Shown: piece after piece, positions 1 through 7,993 of the stretch
How the letters are laid out: every line of letters begins with the position of its first letter
How positions within the stretch are numbered: position 1 is the first letter of the stretch
Source: N074bin45 sp039587475
GTDB lineage: Bacteria > Gemmatimonadota > Gemmatimonadetes > Gemmatimonadales > GWC2-71-9
NCBI GenBank assembly: GCA_039587475.1
Contig: JBDHIK010000090.1
Location: 1-11,303 of the forward strand
DNA: 11,303 nucleotides
Direction of reading: 5' to 3'
Translations under genes and position numbers: made by a program
The notes under the pieces: generated by a model
What the model saw: the letters and a program-made list of their open reading frames with translations, nothing else
What the model was told of the DNA's origin: nothing
Databases searched by the model: none

Positions 1-1
1 G

Positions 2-1096
2 GCCGTGGCGGTCCTGATCATCGCGTGTCCCTGCGCGCTGGGGCTGGCCACGCCGATGTCGATCATGGTGGGTGTCGGTCGCGGGGCCACGGCCGGCGTG
101 TTGATCAAGAACGGTGAGGCCCTCGAGGTCATGGAACGCGTGGACACCGTCGTGGTCGATAAGACGGGGACGTTGACCGAGGGAGCGCCTCGGGTCGAAA
201 CGATTGCTGTGGCTGATGGCTTCAACGAGGAAGACGTCCTTGGCGCCGCGGCCGGCCTCGGTCGGAGCAGCGAACATCCGCTCTCTGGCGCGGTTGTTAC
301 GGCAGCGAGGGAACGGGGAATCGAACTGAGAGAGGCCAGCGAGTTCGCCTCCGTGACGGGTAAGGGGGTTCACGGGTCGGTTGGGGGCCAAAGGGTGGCG
401 ATGGGGAACGTCGCACTGTTCGACATGCTGCGGGTTCCCCTCGAGCCGTTGGCCGAGGCGGCGGAAGGTCTCCGGGCCCGGGGCCGCACCGTAGTGTTCG
501 TGGCTGTCGATGGGCGTCCAGCGGGACGGCTGGCCATCGCGGACCCGGTGAAGTCGTCGACGCCCGAGGCGATCGCCCAACTTCACGACGAGGGCGTCGC
601 CGTTGTGATGGTGACGGGGGATCATCGATCCACCGCCGACGCGTTGGCGGAGGAGTTGGGAATCGACCGGGTGGAAGCGGAAGTGCTCCCTGACGAGAAG
701 GGCGCCATCGTCCGCCGGCTGCAGGAGGGCGGTGCCGTGGTGGCCATGGCGGGGGACGGCATCAATGACGCGCCGGCACTGGCACAAGCGGACGTGGGGA
801 TCGCGATGGGAACGGGGACCGACATCGCCATCGAGAGTGCCGGCATCACGCTGCTCAAGGGTGACCTGCGTGGGGTCGTGCGGGCGAGGCGGTTGAGCCG
901 CGCGACGATGCGAAACATCCGGCAGAACCTGTTCCTGGCGTTCGTCTATAACAGCGTAGGCGTTCCGATCGCGGCAGGGGTACTGTATCCGGTGCTCGGG
1001 GTCCTCCTGAGCCCGATGATCGCGGCGGCGGCGATGAGCTTTAGCTCGGTGTCGGTCATCACCAACGCGCTCCGCCTCAGGACCGCCAACCTCTAG
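2..1096 (+). CDS. copA: Cu(I)-translocating P1B-type ATPase, C-terminal part (5' end outside window)
   Basis: This is the C-terminal part of an inner-membrane P-type ATPase that exports monovalent copper at the cost of ATP. The frame is open from the left edge, so the N-terminal metal-binding domain and first helices lie outside. Visible in order are the CPC ion-binding motif (bases 26-34) in ACPCALGLATP; the phosphorylation motif DKTGT, with the acceptor Asp at 158-160; the SEHPLSG nucleotide-binding HP motif; the TGD of VMVTGDH; and the hinge motif GDGINDAPAL. The last two helices contain YN and MSFSS, the residues that together with CPC mark the Cu+ (P1B-1) subgroup rather than the Zn/Cd type. 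The C-terminus SPMIAAAAMSFSS...NALRLR is typical of CopA. It is followed by 96 bases before the next coding start. Copper specificity rests on motif comparison; silver is an alternative. Confidence 0.95.
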   Translation, partial: AVAVLIIACPCALGLATPMSIMVGVGRGATAGVLIKNGEALEVMERVDTVVVDKTGTLTEGAPRVETIAVADGFNEEDVLGAAAGLGRSSEHPLSGAVVTAARERGIELREASEFASVTGKGVHGSVGGQRVAMGNVALFDMLRVPLEPLAEAAEGLRARGRTVVFVAVDGRPAGRLAIADPVKSSTPEAIAQLHDEGVAVVMVTGDHRSTADALAEELGIDRVEAEVLPDEKGAIVRRLQEGGAVVAMAGDGINDAPALAQADVGIAMGTGTDIAIESAGITLLKGDLRGVVRARRLSRATMRNIRQNLFLAFVYNSVGVPIAAGVLYPVLGVLLSPMIAAAAMSFSSVSVITNALRLRTANL

Positions 1097-1180
1097 TCCA
1101 GCGAGACGCCACACCGGGGAGTGTCGGCTTGCCGTCGCCATGAATTGGCGTAGGTATTCAAGAGTCACGCCACCATGCCC

Positions 1181-1187
1181 AGGGAGG
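1181..1187 (+). promoter_or_regulatory. Shine-Dalgarno AGGGAGG that sets the barrel-protein start at GTG 1193
   Basis: AGGGAGG lies 5 bases upstream of GTG 1193. The longer in-frame ATG at 1175 has no purine-rich sequence before it (upstream GTCACGCCACC). The site therefore favours the internal GTG, and the encoded protein then begins directly with a signal peptide. Confidence 0.6.
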
Positions 1188-1192
1188 TTTGT

Positions 1193-2584
1193 GTGCCTTC
1201 GTTCGCTCTTCGCCGGCTCTATGCGCTCGCCGCCCTGCTGTCCATAGGCCTTTCGTCCGAGGCCGTCTCTCAGGATGCGCAGTACTGGACGGTCCAATAC
1301 GGCAATGAAGCCCGTCTCTTGAGCGGCGCGGTCATCGGCAGCGTGTTCGACTTGAGCGCGGTGTACTACAATCCGGGCCGTTTGGCGCTGGTCACCGACC
1401 CCCGGTTGGTCTTGGCGGGGAACGTGTTCCGATTCTCTCAGATCAAGCTCGAAGATGCGTTTGGAACCGATGAGGATCTCACGAACACCAAGGTGGGCGG
1501 CGTTCCCTCCCTCTTTGCGGGCGAGTTACGCTTCAAGTTTCTCGGAGACCACCGGCTGGCCTATTCCTTTTTGACACGGCAGGACTTCGATCTCAACGTC
1601 ACCGAGCGCCTCGACGTTCGACCTCCCGACCTCATGGACCCGGCGTTCGATCTGTTTGCCGCCGGATTCGTCTTCAATCAAAACATGGACGAGTACTGGG
1701 CCGGGTTGACGTGGGCTCACACGCTCGGCCAAAAGCTGGGTCTCGGGATCACGACATTCGTGGCGGTCCGGGACCAGAAGACTCGAGAACAGACATTGGC
1801 CCAAGCGGTTGACACAGCCGGCAACGCTGGGATCGCGCTGCAACAGGAGGGCTACAACTACCAGCACTGGCGTCTGCTATGGAAGATCGGGTTGGGTGGG
1901 AACCTTGGCGACCACTGGGAAGTGGGGGTTTCTCTCACCACCCCCAGTATTGGCTTGTTCGGGAGTGGAAAAGCGTTTTACGACGAGACCCTGATTACCC
2001 AAGACCTCGGCGGCAGTGGAACGTCATTTTCTGACGTGACCACGAGCACGCAGCAGGATCTCCCGGTCGACTACAAGTCCCCCCTGTCGGTCGGCGTCGG
2101 TGGGGCGTACAGCAAGGGTCCCGCCCGTTTCCACGCTAGCGCCGAGTGGTTCGACGGTGTGCCGGTGTACGATGTCCTGGCACCGGCCCCGGTGCTGTTG
2201 CCCGACTCGTCCATGGCGGCGTTCGGCCTGACCCAGGAGCTCACCTCCGTGACGAACGTCGCGGTTGGTGCCGAGTACCAATTCAGTCCCAAACTCACCG
2301 GATATGCCGGTTTCCGAACCGATCAGAGCGCCATCGACAACGCCTCGACCGGGAATACGTCCTTGTCGATCTGGGATATCTACCACGTGTCCGCGGGTGG
2401 GACGTTCAGCATCGGCGCATCCGATTTCACCCTCGGCGGCATCATGGCCTGGGGGTCGGACGTCACGAACTCCGGCATTGAGCTGATCCCCGGCGGCGGA
2501 GGCGCCCCAATCGATCCACCCGACCAGATCGACGTCAAGTTCTTCCGGGTTACCTTCATCCTCGGGTTTTCGATTGGGTTCTGA
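1193..2584 (+). CDS. FadL/OmpP1-like outer-membrane beta-barrel protein
   Basis: This is a predicted outer-membrane barrel of 463 residues from GTG 1193 (469 from ATG 1175). A signal peptide is visible: basic LRRL, a hydrophobic Ala/Leu stretch, then a likely cleavage near AVSQ-DAQ. The mature N-terminus has AVYYNPGRLAL, resembling the NPA-containing N-terminal segment of the FadL/OmpP1/TodX family of hydrophobic-compound transporters. The rest alternates hydrophobic and polar residues in strand-like blocks separated by Gly/Asp/Asn-rich turns. The protein ends in Phe after a strand (FILGFSIGF), the usual barrel-assembly signal. No plug or TonB box was seen. It sits 27 bases before the ABC exporter gene and may be co-transcribed with it. 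The substrate is unknown, and FadL membership rests on weak similarity; another porin-like barrel is possible. Confidence 0.75.
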   Translation: MPSFALRRLYALAALLSIGLSSEAVSQDAQYWTVQYGNEARLLSGAVIGSVFDLSAVYYNPGRLALVTDPRLVLAGNVFRFSQIKLEDAFGTDEDLTNTKVGGVPSLFAGELRFKFLGDHRLAYSFLTRQDFDLNVTERLDVRPPDLMDPAFDLFAAGFVFNQNMDEYWAGLTWAHTLGQKLGLGITTFVAVRDQKTREQTLAQAVDTAGNAGIALQQEGYNYQHWRLLWKIGLGGNLGDHWEVGVSLTTPSIGLFGSGKAFYDETLITQDLGGSGTSFSDVTTSTQQDLPVDYKSPLSVGVGGAYSKGPARFHASAEWFDGVPVYDVLAPAPVLLPDSSMAAFGLTQELTSVTNVAVGAEYQFSPKLTGYAGFRTDQSAIDNASTGNTSLSIWDIYHVSAGGTFSIGASDFTLGGIMAWGSDVTNSGIELIPGGGGAPIDPPDQIDVKFFRVTFILGFSIGF

Positions 2585-2611
2585 CAACGGGAGTAGCGAG
2601 TTGGGAATAGA

Positions 2612-4450
2612 GTGCAGGTGACGGAGAAGAAACGGCTGAACCGCTCGGCTGTGTGGCGTGAGGCCCGGGAGCTTCTCTGGGCCCATCGCACCCAATTGGC
2701 CATCGGGCTCAGTCTGATGCTGGTGAATCGACTGACGGGGATGGTGCTCCCGGCCAGTTCCAAGTTTCTGATCGACAACGTGGTCGGGGAGGGACGGGCG
2801 GACTTGCTGATGCCTCTGGCCGCAGCCGTGGCGGGAGCGACTCTGGTGCAGGCGGTGACCTCCTTCTCCCTGGCCCGGGTGATGAGTGTCGCGGCCCAGC
2901 GGGCCATCACCACCATGCGGAAACGGGTGCAGCAGCACGTCATGCGGCTCCCGGTGAGCTATTTCGACTCCACCAAGACGGGGATCCTCATTTCCCGCGT
3001 CATGAGCGACGCGGAGGGCATCCGGAACCTGGTCGGGACGGGGGTCGTGCAACTCACGGGTGGCTTCGTCACCGCTGCAATCGCGCTGGGCGTTCTGCTG
3101 TGGCTCAACTGGCAGCTGACGTTGGGGATCCTGGTCCTGATGGTGCTGTTCGCCGGGGGGATGACGTTGGCGTTCAAACGGCTCCGTCCCCTGTTCAGGA
3201 AGCGCAGTGAAATCCACGCGGAGGTCACCGGGCGATTGGCGGAGTCGGTCGGCGGTGTCCGCCTGGTGAAGACCTACACGGCCGAGCGCCGGGAAGAGTT
3301 GGTGTTTGCGCGCGGGGTCCATCGGCTGTTCCGGAACATTGCCCAGAGCATCACCGGCGTTTCGATCGTTTCCGCGTTTACCTCGTTGATCACGGGGATC
3401 GTCGGTGTCTTGCTGGTCGTGTTTGGTGGCCGGGCGATCATCTCGGGCTCGATGACCCTGGGCGACTTCATCATGTACGTGTTCTTCATCGGCATGGTGG
3501 CGGCCCCCCTGGTGCAGATCTCCAACATCGGCACCCAGATCACCGAGGCGTTTGCCGGCCTGGACCGTATCCGCGAAATCAGGAGCATGGTGACAGAAGA
3601 CGTCGGGGACGAGGACCGGCGGCCGGTACACGAGGTCCAGGGTGACGTCCGTTTCGAGGACGTGACGTTCGCCTACACCGAAGGGGTGCCGGTGTTGCGA
3701 GACGTGAGCTTCCACGCGCGGGCCGGCACCACCACGGCCCTGGTCGGGTCGAGCGGATCGGGCAAGAGTACCTTGATCAGCCTGGTCATGGCGTTCAACC
3801 GCCCTGAATCGGGGCGTATCCTGGTGGACGATCACGACCTCACGACATTGCGGCTGCGCCAGTACCGTAGTTTCCTCGGGGTCGTGCTGCAGGACAATTT
3901 TCTGTTCGACGGCACCATCGCCGAGAACATTGCGTTCTCGAAGCCGGGCGCTTCCGCAGCCGAGATTCGCCAGGCAGCCCACGTCGCCCACTGCGACGAG
4001 TTCGTGGACCGGTTCGACGAGGGCTACGACACCATCGTGGGGGAGCGCGGCGTGAAGCTCTCCGGCGGCCAACGCCAGCGTGTCGCGATTGCCAGGGCCA
4101 TTCTGGCCGATCCCCGGATCCTCATTCTGGATGAGGCGACCTCGAGCCTCGATAGCGAAAGCGAGGCGATGATCCGGGACGGACTCAACGCCCTGCGGCG
4201 TGGACGGACGACGTTCGTCATCGCCCATCGCCTGTCGACCATCGCATCGGCCGATCAGATCCTGGTGCTGGAGGGCGGGCGGATCGTCGAGCGGGGGGAC
4301 CAGGCCTCGCTGTTGGCCAGAAACGGGCGTTACAAGGAACTCTACGACACGCAATACGGCGTCGAGGTCGACCGGTACATCAACCCCGGTGAGGACTTCA
4401 CCCCGGATCTGCCGGAACCGGATCTGCCCGGTCCCGGGCGCCAATTGTAG
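2612..4450 (+). CDS. MsbA-like ABC exporter half-transporter (fused TMD and NBD)
   Basis: This 612-residue protein has the size and order of a homodimeric type IV ABC exporter: about six membrane helices (residues ~28-305) followed by an ATPase domain (~345-585). ATPase motifs are Walker A GSSGSGKST (379-387), Q-loop Gln427 in VVLQDNF, signature LSGGQ (483-487), Walker B ILILDE (503-508) with catalytic Glu508, D-loop SSLD, and H-switch His539 in IAHRLS. All catalytic residues are intact. GTG 2612 is preceded by GGGA at 5 bases; a second GTG at 2618 is possible. Family members export lipids, lipid A precursors, peptides or drugs across the inner membrane; the sequence does not reveal the substrate. 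No periplasmic adaptor gene is adjacent, so a tripartite pump with the upstream barrel is not supported. The charged Asp/Pro-rich tail after ~590 is unremarkable. Confidence 0.93.
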   Translation: MQVTEKKRLNRSAVWREARELLWAHRTQLAIGLSLMLVNRLTGMVLPASSKFLIDNVVGEGRADLLMPLAAAVAGATLVQAVTSFSLARVMSVAAQRAITTMRKRVQQHVMRLPVSYFDSTKTGILISRVMSDAEGIRNLVGTGVVQLTGGFVTAAIALGVLLWLNWQLTLGILVLMVLFAGGMTLAFKRLRPLFRKRSEIHAEVTGRLAESVGGVRLVKTYTAERREELVFARGVHRLFRNIAQSITGVSIVSAFTSLITGIVGVLLVVFGGRAIISGSMTLGDFIMYVFFIGMVAAPLVQISNIGTQITEAFAGLDRIREIRSMVTEDVGDEDRRPVHEVQGDVRFEDVTFAYTEGVPVLRDVSFHARAGTTTALVGSSGSGKSTLISLVMAFNRPESGRILVDDHDLTTLRLRQYRSFLGVVLQDNFLFDGTIAENIAFSKPGASAAEIRQAAHVAHCDEFVDRFDEGYDTIVGERGVKLSGGQRQRVAIARAILADPRILILDEATSSLDSESEAMIRDGLNALRRGRTTFVIAHRLSTIASADQILVLEGGRIVERGDQASLLARNGRYKELYDTQYGVEVDRYINPGEDFTPDLPEPDLPGPGRQL

Positions 4451-4502
4451 CACGGCCGTCCCCAAGCGTGGGACTCCCCGGCCCGGATTCGTCACCCGTC
4501 AC

Positions 4503-5492
4503 ATGCCCACCTGTCGTCTCGTCACGGCGTTGCTCATGCTCGTCGGGTGTACATCCGACCCCGTGGGGACCGGTGGCACAGGATCCGAGCTTGGATGGCG
4601 CGCGCTGGCCCCTGTGCCGGAACCGCTCCAGGAAATGCACGCCGCCTGGTACCGCGGCCAGGTCTATGTCGCCGGAGGCATCAACGGATCGGGGGTCGTG
4701 ACCGCCGTGGCCTACCGGTACGATCCCGTGGCGGATGCCTGGTCCCGCATCGCGGATCTCCCGGCGCCCAGGCATCACATGCCGCTCGCCGTGGTGGCAG
4801 ACACGCTGTACGCCATCGGCGGATTCGGTCCTGGTGGGTTCGGGGCCATGGCCACGGTCTGGGCCTACCTGCCGGCGTCTGATACCTGGGGGGTTCGGGC
4901 GTCACTCCCGGGTCCGAGGGGTGCCAGCGCTGCCGGGGCCGTCGACGGCATGCTGATCGTGGTGGGAGGCTACGGGCTCAACAACGTCCTGGTCGGCCCG
5001 GTGGCGCTCTACGACCCCGCCAGCGACCAGTGGCGGAGTGGCCGTCCCATCCCGACTCTGCGAGACCACCTTGCCGCAGGGGTCGTCGGGGACCGCCTCT
5101 ACGCGGTGGGCGGCCGACCACTCAATCCCGCGAACAACCTGGCGGCGTTCGAGAGTTACCATCCGGCCACGGACACCTGGCGCCGGGAGGCCGATCTCCC
5201 CACCGCCCGTGGCGGACTCGGCGGCGTGGCGGTGCAGGGCAGGGTGCATGCCCTGGGCGGAGAGACCAATACGGCGGTGTTTGACGACCACGAGATGTTC
5301 GATGCGGCGACCGGCGCGTGGCAGGGCGCCAGTCCCTTGCCGCGCGGGTTGCATGGCCTGGCGGTCGCCAGCGATGGGCAGCGACTCTATGTAGTGGGTG
5401 GAGGGCCTGCGGCGGGATTGGCGCAGACCGATCAGGTCTGGCTGTGGCAGGAGGGGGCCGGGGCATCTGCCCCGGCCCCCTCGCTGCGCTGA
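4503..5492 (+). CDS. Kelch-repeat lipoprotein, six-bladed beta-propeller
   Basis: The open frame extends upstream to 4200, but that part overlaps the ABC gene in another frame. ATG 4503 is the only start codon after the ABC stop that gives a sensible protein (329 residues). It opens with a lipoprotein signal peptide: Arg5, a hydrophobic core, lipobox LVGC with Cys16 as the lipidation site, then TSDP. Six Kelch motifs follow, each with hydrophobic residues before a double Gly (58-59, 106-107, 155-156, 203-204, 252-253, 299-300), a Tyr/Phe-Asp/His-Pro turn and a Trp, as in YDPVADAW and YHPATDTW. Six blades make a complete propeller, probably a binding scaffold on the periplasmic side; no enzymatic residues can be assigned. 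No Shine-Dalgarno is seen before the ATG, so translation may depend on the upstream gene 52 bases away. The final residues (EGAGASAPAPSLR) are low-complexity and encoded by a hairpin. Confidence 0.85.
   Translation: MPTCRLVTALLMLVGCTSDPVGTGGTGSELGWRALAPVPEPLQEMHAAWYRGQVYVAGGINGSGVVTAVAYRYDPVADAWSRIADLPAPRHHMPLAVVADTLYAIGGFGPGGFGAMATVWAYLPASDTWGVRASLPGPRGASAAGAVDGMLIVVGGYGLNNVLVGPVALYDPASDQWRSGRPIPTLRDHLAAGVVGDRLYAVGGRPLNPANNLAAFESYHPATDTWRREADLPTARGGLGGVAVQGRVHALGGETNTAVFDDHEMFDAATGAWQGASPLPRGLHGLAVASDGQRLYVVGGGPAAGLAQTDQVWLWQEGAGASAPAPSLR
5451..5482. terminator. Perfect 14-bp GC hairpin at the convergent gene junction, candidate bidirectional terminator
   Basis: GAGGGGGCCGGGGC (5451-5464) and its exact reverse complement (5469-5482) flank the loop ATCT. 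It lies inside the last codons of the Kelch gene (residues ~317-327), 17 bases beyond the ahcY stop on the other strand. Neither side has a T-run, so it is not a classical intrinsic terminator. It could act as a strong hairpin terminator or RNA 3'-end stabiliser for both convergent transcripts. Confidence 0.55.
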
Positions 5493-5499
5493 GCCGTTC

Positions 5500-6987
5500 C
5501 TAGTAGCGGTAGTGGTCCGGCTTGTAGGGGCCGTCTACCGACACGCCGATGTAGTCGGCCTGCTCACGAGTCATCTCCGTGAGCTTGACGCCGAGGTGAT
5601 CGAGGTGCAGCCGGGCGACCTTCTCGTCCAGCACCTTGGGCAGGACGTGGACCCCCAGAGGGTACTGTTCGATTTCGCGATGCAGCGCGATCTGCGCCAT
5701 CACCTGGTTGGTGAAGCTCGAAGACATCACGAAGCTGGGGTGCCCCGTGGCGCACCCGAGGTTCAACAACCGGCCCTCGGCCAGGATCATGACGCTGTGA
5801 CCGTCGGGGAACGTCCACTGGTCATATTGTGGCTTGATGTTGGTCCGCTGAATCCCTGAATACTTCGCCAGACCGGCCATGTCGATTTCATTGTCGAAGT
5901 GGCCGATGTTGCCGACGATGGCTTTGTCCTTCATGCGGCTCATGTGGTCGATGGTGATGACGTCTTTGTTCCCCGTGGAGGTGATGAAGATGTCGGCGAT
6001 CCCTACGATCTCGTCGAGGGTCGTGACGGCGTAGCCCTCCATGGCGGCCTGCAACGCGCAGATCGGATCGATTTCGGTCACGACGACCCGCGCCCCCTGG
6101 CCTCGCAAGGCCTGGGCGCAGCCCTTCCCGACTTCGCCGAACCCGAGGACCACGGCCACCTTGCCGCCGATCATCACGTCAGACGCCCGGTTGATACCAT
6201 CCACGACCGAATGCCGGCAGCCGTAGACGTTGTCGAACTTGCTCTTGGTCACCGAGTCATTGACGTTGATGGCCGGGAACAACAACGCGCCCTCTTCCAT
6301 CATCTGGTACAGGCGATGGACACCGGTCGTCGTCTCTTCCGAGACCCCGCGAATCCCTTCTGCCATCCGGGTCCAGTAGGTGGGGTCCGCGGCCAATTGG
6401 GCCCGCAGCACCGACAGGATGACACCCCACTCTTCCGGCTCATTCTCAGCGTCGAACGCGGGGACCGCACCCGCCTTCTCGAACTCGACACCCTTGTGTA
6501 CCAGAAGCGTGGCGTCGCCGCCGTCGTCCAGGATCAGGTTGGGTCCGGTGCCGTCGGGCCACAGGAGGGCCTGCTCGGTGCACCACCAGTACTCGTCGAG
6601 CGTCTCGCCCTTCCAGGCGAACACAGGAACGCCGATGGGGGCTGCCGGCGTGCCGGTCCCGACCACCGTCGCGGCGGCGGCATGGTCCTGGGTCGAAAAG
6701 ATGTTACACGACACCCAACGGACGTCGGCGCCCAGCTCGGTCAGGGTCTCGATCAACACCGCGGTCTGCACGGTCATGTGCAACGACCCCATAATCTTGG
6801 CGCCGGCGAGCGGCGCCTGCCCGCGATACTCCTCACGCAAGGCCATCAGCCCGGGCATCTCGTGTTCGGCCAGAGTGATTTCCTTGCGGCCAAACTCGGC
6901 CAGACCGAGGTCGGCTACCTTGAACGGCTCGCGGCCGGCGTCCTTGGCTGCCGCGAACGGATGTGATGCTGTCGCCACTGTGCCCAC
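5500..6987 (-). CDS. ahcY: S-adenosylhomocysteine hydrolase (adenosylhomocysteinase)
   Basis: This cytosolic NAD-dependent enzyme hydrolyses S-adenosylhomocysteine to homocysteine and adenosine, relieving product inhibition of methyltransferases and feeding methionine regeneration. Residue numbers here count from the longer ATG at 7002. Diagnostic blocks are GSLHMTVQTAVLIETL (72-87), SCNIFSTQDHAAAA (98-111), INVNDSVTKSKFDN (245-258), Rossmann GFGEVG (287-292), NIGHFDNEID (365-374) and the C-terminus PYKPDHYRY, which contributes to the NAD site. It is the long bacterial form, with the roughly 40-residue insert before SEETTTG. AAGGAG at 6994-6999 lies 6 bases before GTG 6987, which I prefer (495 residues); ATG 7002 (500 residues) has a poor ribosome site. 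It follows sahR by about 50 bases on the same strand, so it is probably controlled by the SAH-responsive promoter upstream of sahR. Confidence 0.97.
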   Translation of the reverse strand: MGTVATASHPFAAAKDAGREPFKVADLGLAEFGRKEITLAEHEMPGLMALREEYRGQAPLAGAKIMGSLHMTVQTAVLIETLTELGADVRWVSCNIFSTQDHAAAATVVGTGTPAAPIGVPVFAWKGETLDEYWWCTEQALLWPDGTGPNLILDDGGDATLLVHKGVEFEKAGAVPAFDAENEPEEWGVILSVLRAQLAADPTYWTRMAEGIRGVSEETTTGVHRLYQMMEEGALLFPAINVNDSVTKSKFDNVYGCRHSVVDGINRASDVMIGGKVAVVLGFGEVGKGCAQALRGQGARVVVTEIDPICALQAAMEGYAVTTLDEIVGIADIFITSTGNKDVITIDHMSRMKDKAIVGNIGHFDNEIDMAGLAKYSGIQRTNIKPQYDQWTFPDGHSVMILAEGRLLNLGCATGHPSFVMSSSFTNQVMAQIALHREIEQYPLGVHVLPKVLDEKVARLHLDHLGVKLTEMTREQADYIGVSVDGPYKPDHYRY

Positions 6988-6993
6988 GCTGTG

Positions 6994-6999
6994 CTCCTT
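6994..6999 (-). promoter_or_regulatory. Shine-Dalgarno AAGGAG that sets the ahcY start at GTG 6987
   Basis: Read on the - strand, AAGGAG is followed by the spacer CACAGC and then GTG. In the longer frame the same bases would be codons 2-3 (Lys-Glu) after ATG 7002. A strong site at ideal spacing supports the shorter protein. Confidence 0.55.
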
Positions 7000-7039
7000 C
7001 ATGATGAGGTTGCCCCGCTGGGGGCCATTGGGTTTCGGA

Positions 7040-7993
7040 TCATGGTGCGTTCTCTGGTGCCGCGGCCGAGGCCACGAACAGGGTCGGCCCCAGCGCGGCA
7101 GGATCCGCGGGGAGGGACCGGTATCGGGTCGGGATGAGTCCCGAGGATTTCAACCACCCGGACAGGTCCGCCTCGGCGAACCCTGACCAGACATGGCCCA
7201 TGTCCCGGCGGTACTCGTCCCGGTCATGCGGCATCATGTCGATGATCAGGACTTTGCCACCGGGCCTGAGGGCCCGCCGGACCTCCGACAGCACGCTGAG
7301 CGGATCGACGATGTGGTGGAGGACCAGTGACAGGATGGCCACGTCCAACTCGTCATCGGCAACGGGGAGTGACTCCAACTCCCCCTGTCGAACGTCCACG
7401 TTGTCCAGGTCGGCCAGTCGTCCGGCGGCGGTGGAAAGCATTTCGGGTGAGTCGTCCACCGCCACGACTTGCGCCACGAACGGCGCGACGCTGGCGGCGA
7501 CCTGGCCCGTGCCGCAGCCCAGATCGGCCACGACCCACCGTTGATCCAGGAGGCCCAGCAGGCCGGACAACTCGGTGCCGGCACCGAACAGCTCGCGACG
7601 CACGGCATCCCATTCTCCGGCGGCCGAAGAGAAGAACGCCTTGGATGTGGTGCGGCGCGCCGCCAGGACCGCCCTGAGGCGCTCGCGGTCGTGCCGCACC
7701 GCGGGGAGCGCCACCACCTCGTCCCGCACGGTTTGCCACAGGCGCATGGCGCTGGCAGGCAGCCGGTCGTCCAGCGAATACCAGCGACTGGTTCCCTCGA
7801 CGCGCGACACGACCCACCCGGCCGTGCCCAGGATCTTGAGGTGGCGGCTGACGGTGGACTGTGGCTGTTGCAGAACGGCCTGGAGTTCCGACACCGTCAA
7901 TTCCTGGGTTTCCAGGAGACAGAGGAGCCGGCTCCTGGAGGCGTCTGCCAGGGCGTCCATGCGATCGAGAATCGGCGAAGTAGCTGTGGTCAT
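7040..7993 (-). CDS. sahR: SahR-like repressor: ArsR winged helix fused to a SAM-methyltransferase-like domain
   Basis: This 317-residue protein has an N-terminal ArsR-family winged helix (~8-75), with recognition helix QSTVSRHLKIL (45-55) and wing VEGTSRWYSL, then a class I methyltransferase fold (~115-290). Motif I is DLGCGTGQ (157-164), Asp180 ends strand 2 (VVAVDDS), and the motif III-like region is LRPGGKVLIID. It lacks the Cys metal-site motif of arsenic/zinc ArsR sensors (only Cys25 in the HTH). In SahR of Proteobacteria the methyltransferase-like domain senses SAH, which releases the repressor from SAM-cycle operators including that of ahcY. Here the next gene is ahcY, 37-52 bases downstream, which strongly favours the SahR role. 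ATG 7993 is chosen because the predicted promoter ends about 18 bases upstream. A dual-function ArsR/methyltransferase enzyme is the alternative. Confidence 0.87.
   Translation of the reverse strand: MTTATSPILDRMDALADASRSRLLCLLETQELTVSELQAVLQQPQSTVSRHLKILGTAGWVVSRVEGTSRWYSLDDRLPASAMRLWQTVRDEVVALPAVRHDRERLRAVLAARRTTSKAFFSSAAGEWDAVRRELFGAGTELSGLLGLLDQRWVVADLGCGTGQVAASVAPFVAQVVAVDDSPEMLSTAAGRLADLDNVDVRQGELESLPVADDELDVAILSLVLHHIVDPLSVLSEVRRALRPGGKVLIIDMMPHDRDEYRRDMGHVWSGFAEADLSGWLKSSGLIPTRYRSLPADPAALGPTLFVASAAAPENAP

Noticed and set aside
1136..1150. Inverted repeat CGCCA-TGAAT-TGGCG before the barrel gene
   Set aside because: Only 5-bp arms, with no convincing promoter hexamers around it (TTGCCG at 1129 has only a poor -10 partner). 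It could be chance in GC-rich DNA.
2024..4495. A very long (823-codon) open frame on the - strand opposite the ABC exporter
   Set aside because: Its translation is low-complexity, rich in His/Asp/Gln/Arg/Gly, with no recognisable domain. It is the shadow of a GC-rich gene whose + strand frame carries every ABC motif intact.
4200..4502. In-frame upstream extension of the Kelch gene
   Set aside because: It overlaps the essential C-terminal part of the ABC ATPase in another frame, and its translation is Arg/Ser/Pro-rich nonsense; the lipoprotein signal begins at ATG 4503.
5899..6966. A 355-codon open frame on the + strand opposite ahcY
   Set aside because: It mirrors the conserved ahcY coding sequence, has no ribosome site or family motif, and shows the same Gly/Arg/His/Asp bias as other shadow frames.
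7003..7039. Possible SAH or SAM riboswitch upstream of ahcY
   Set aside because: The sahR-ahcY gap is only about 37-52 bases, too short for a known SAH or SAM aptamer with an expression platform. Control by the SahR-like repressor explains the context better.
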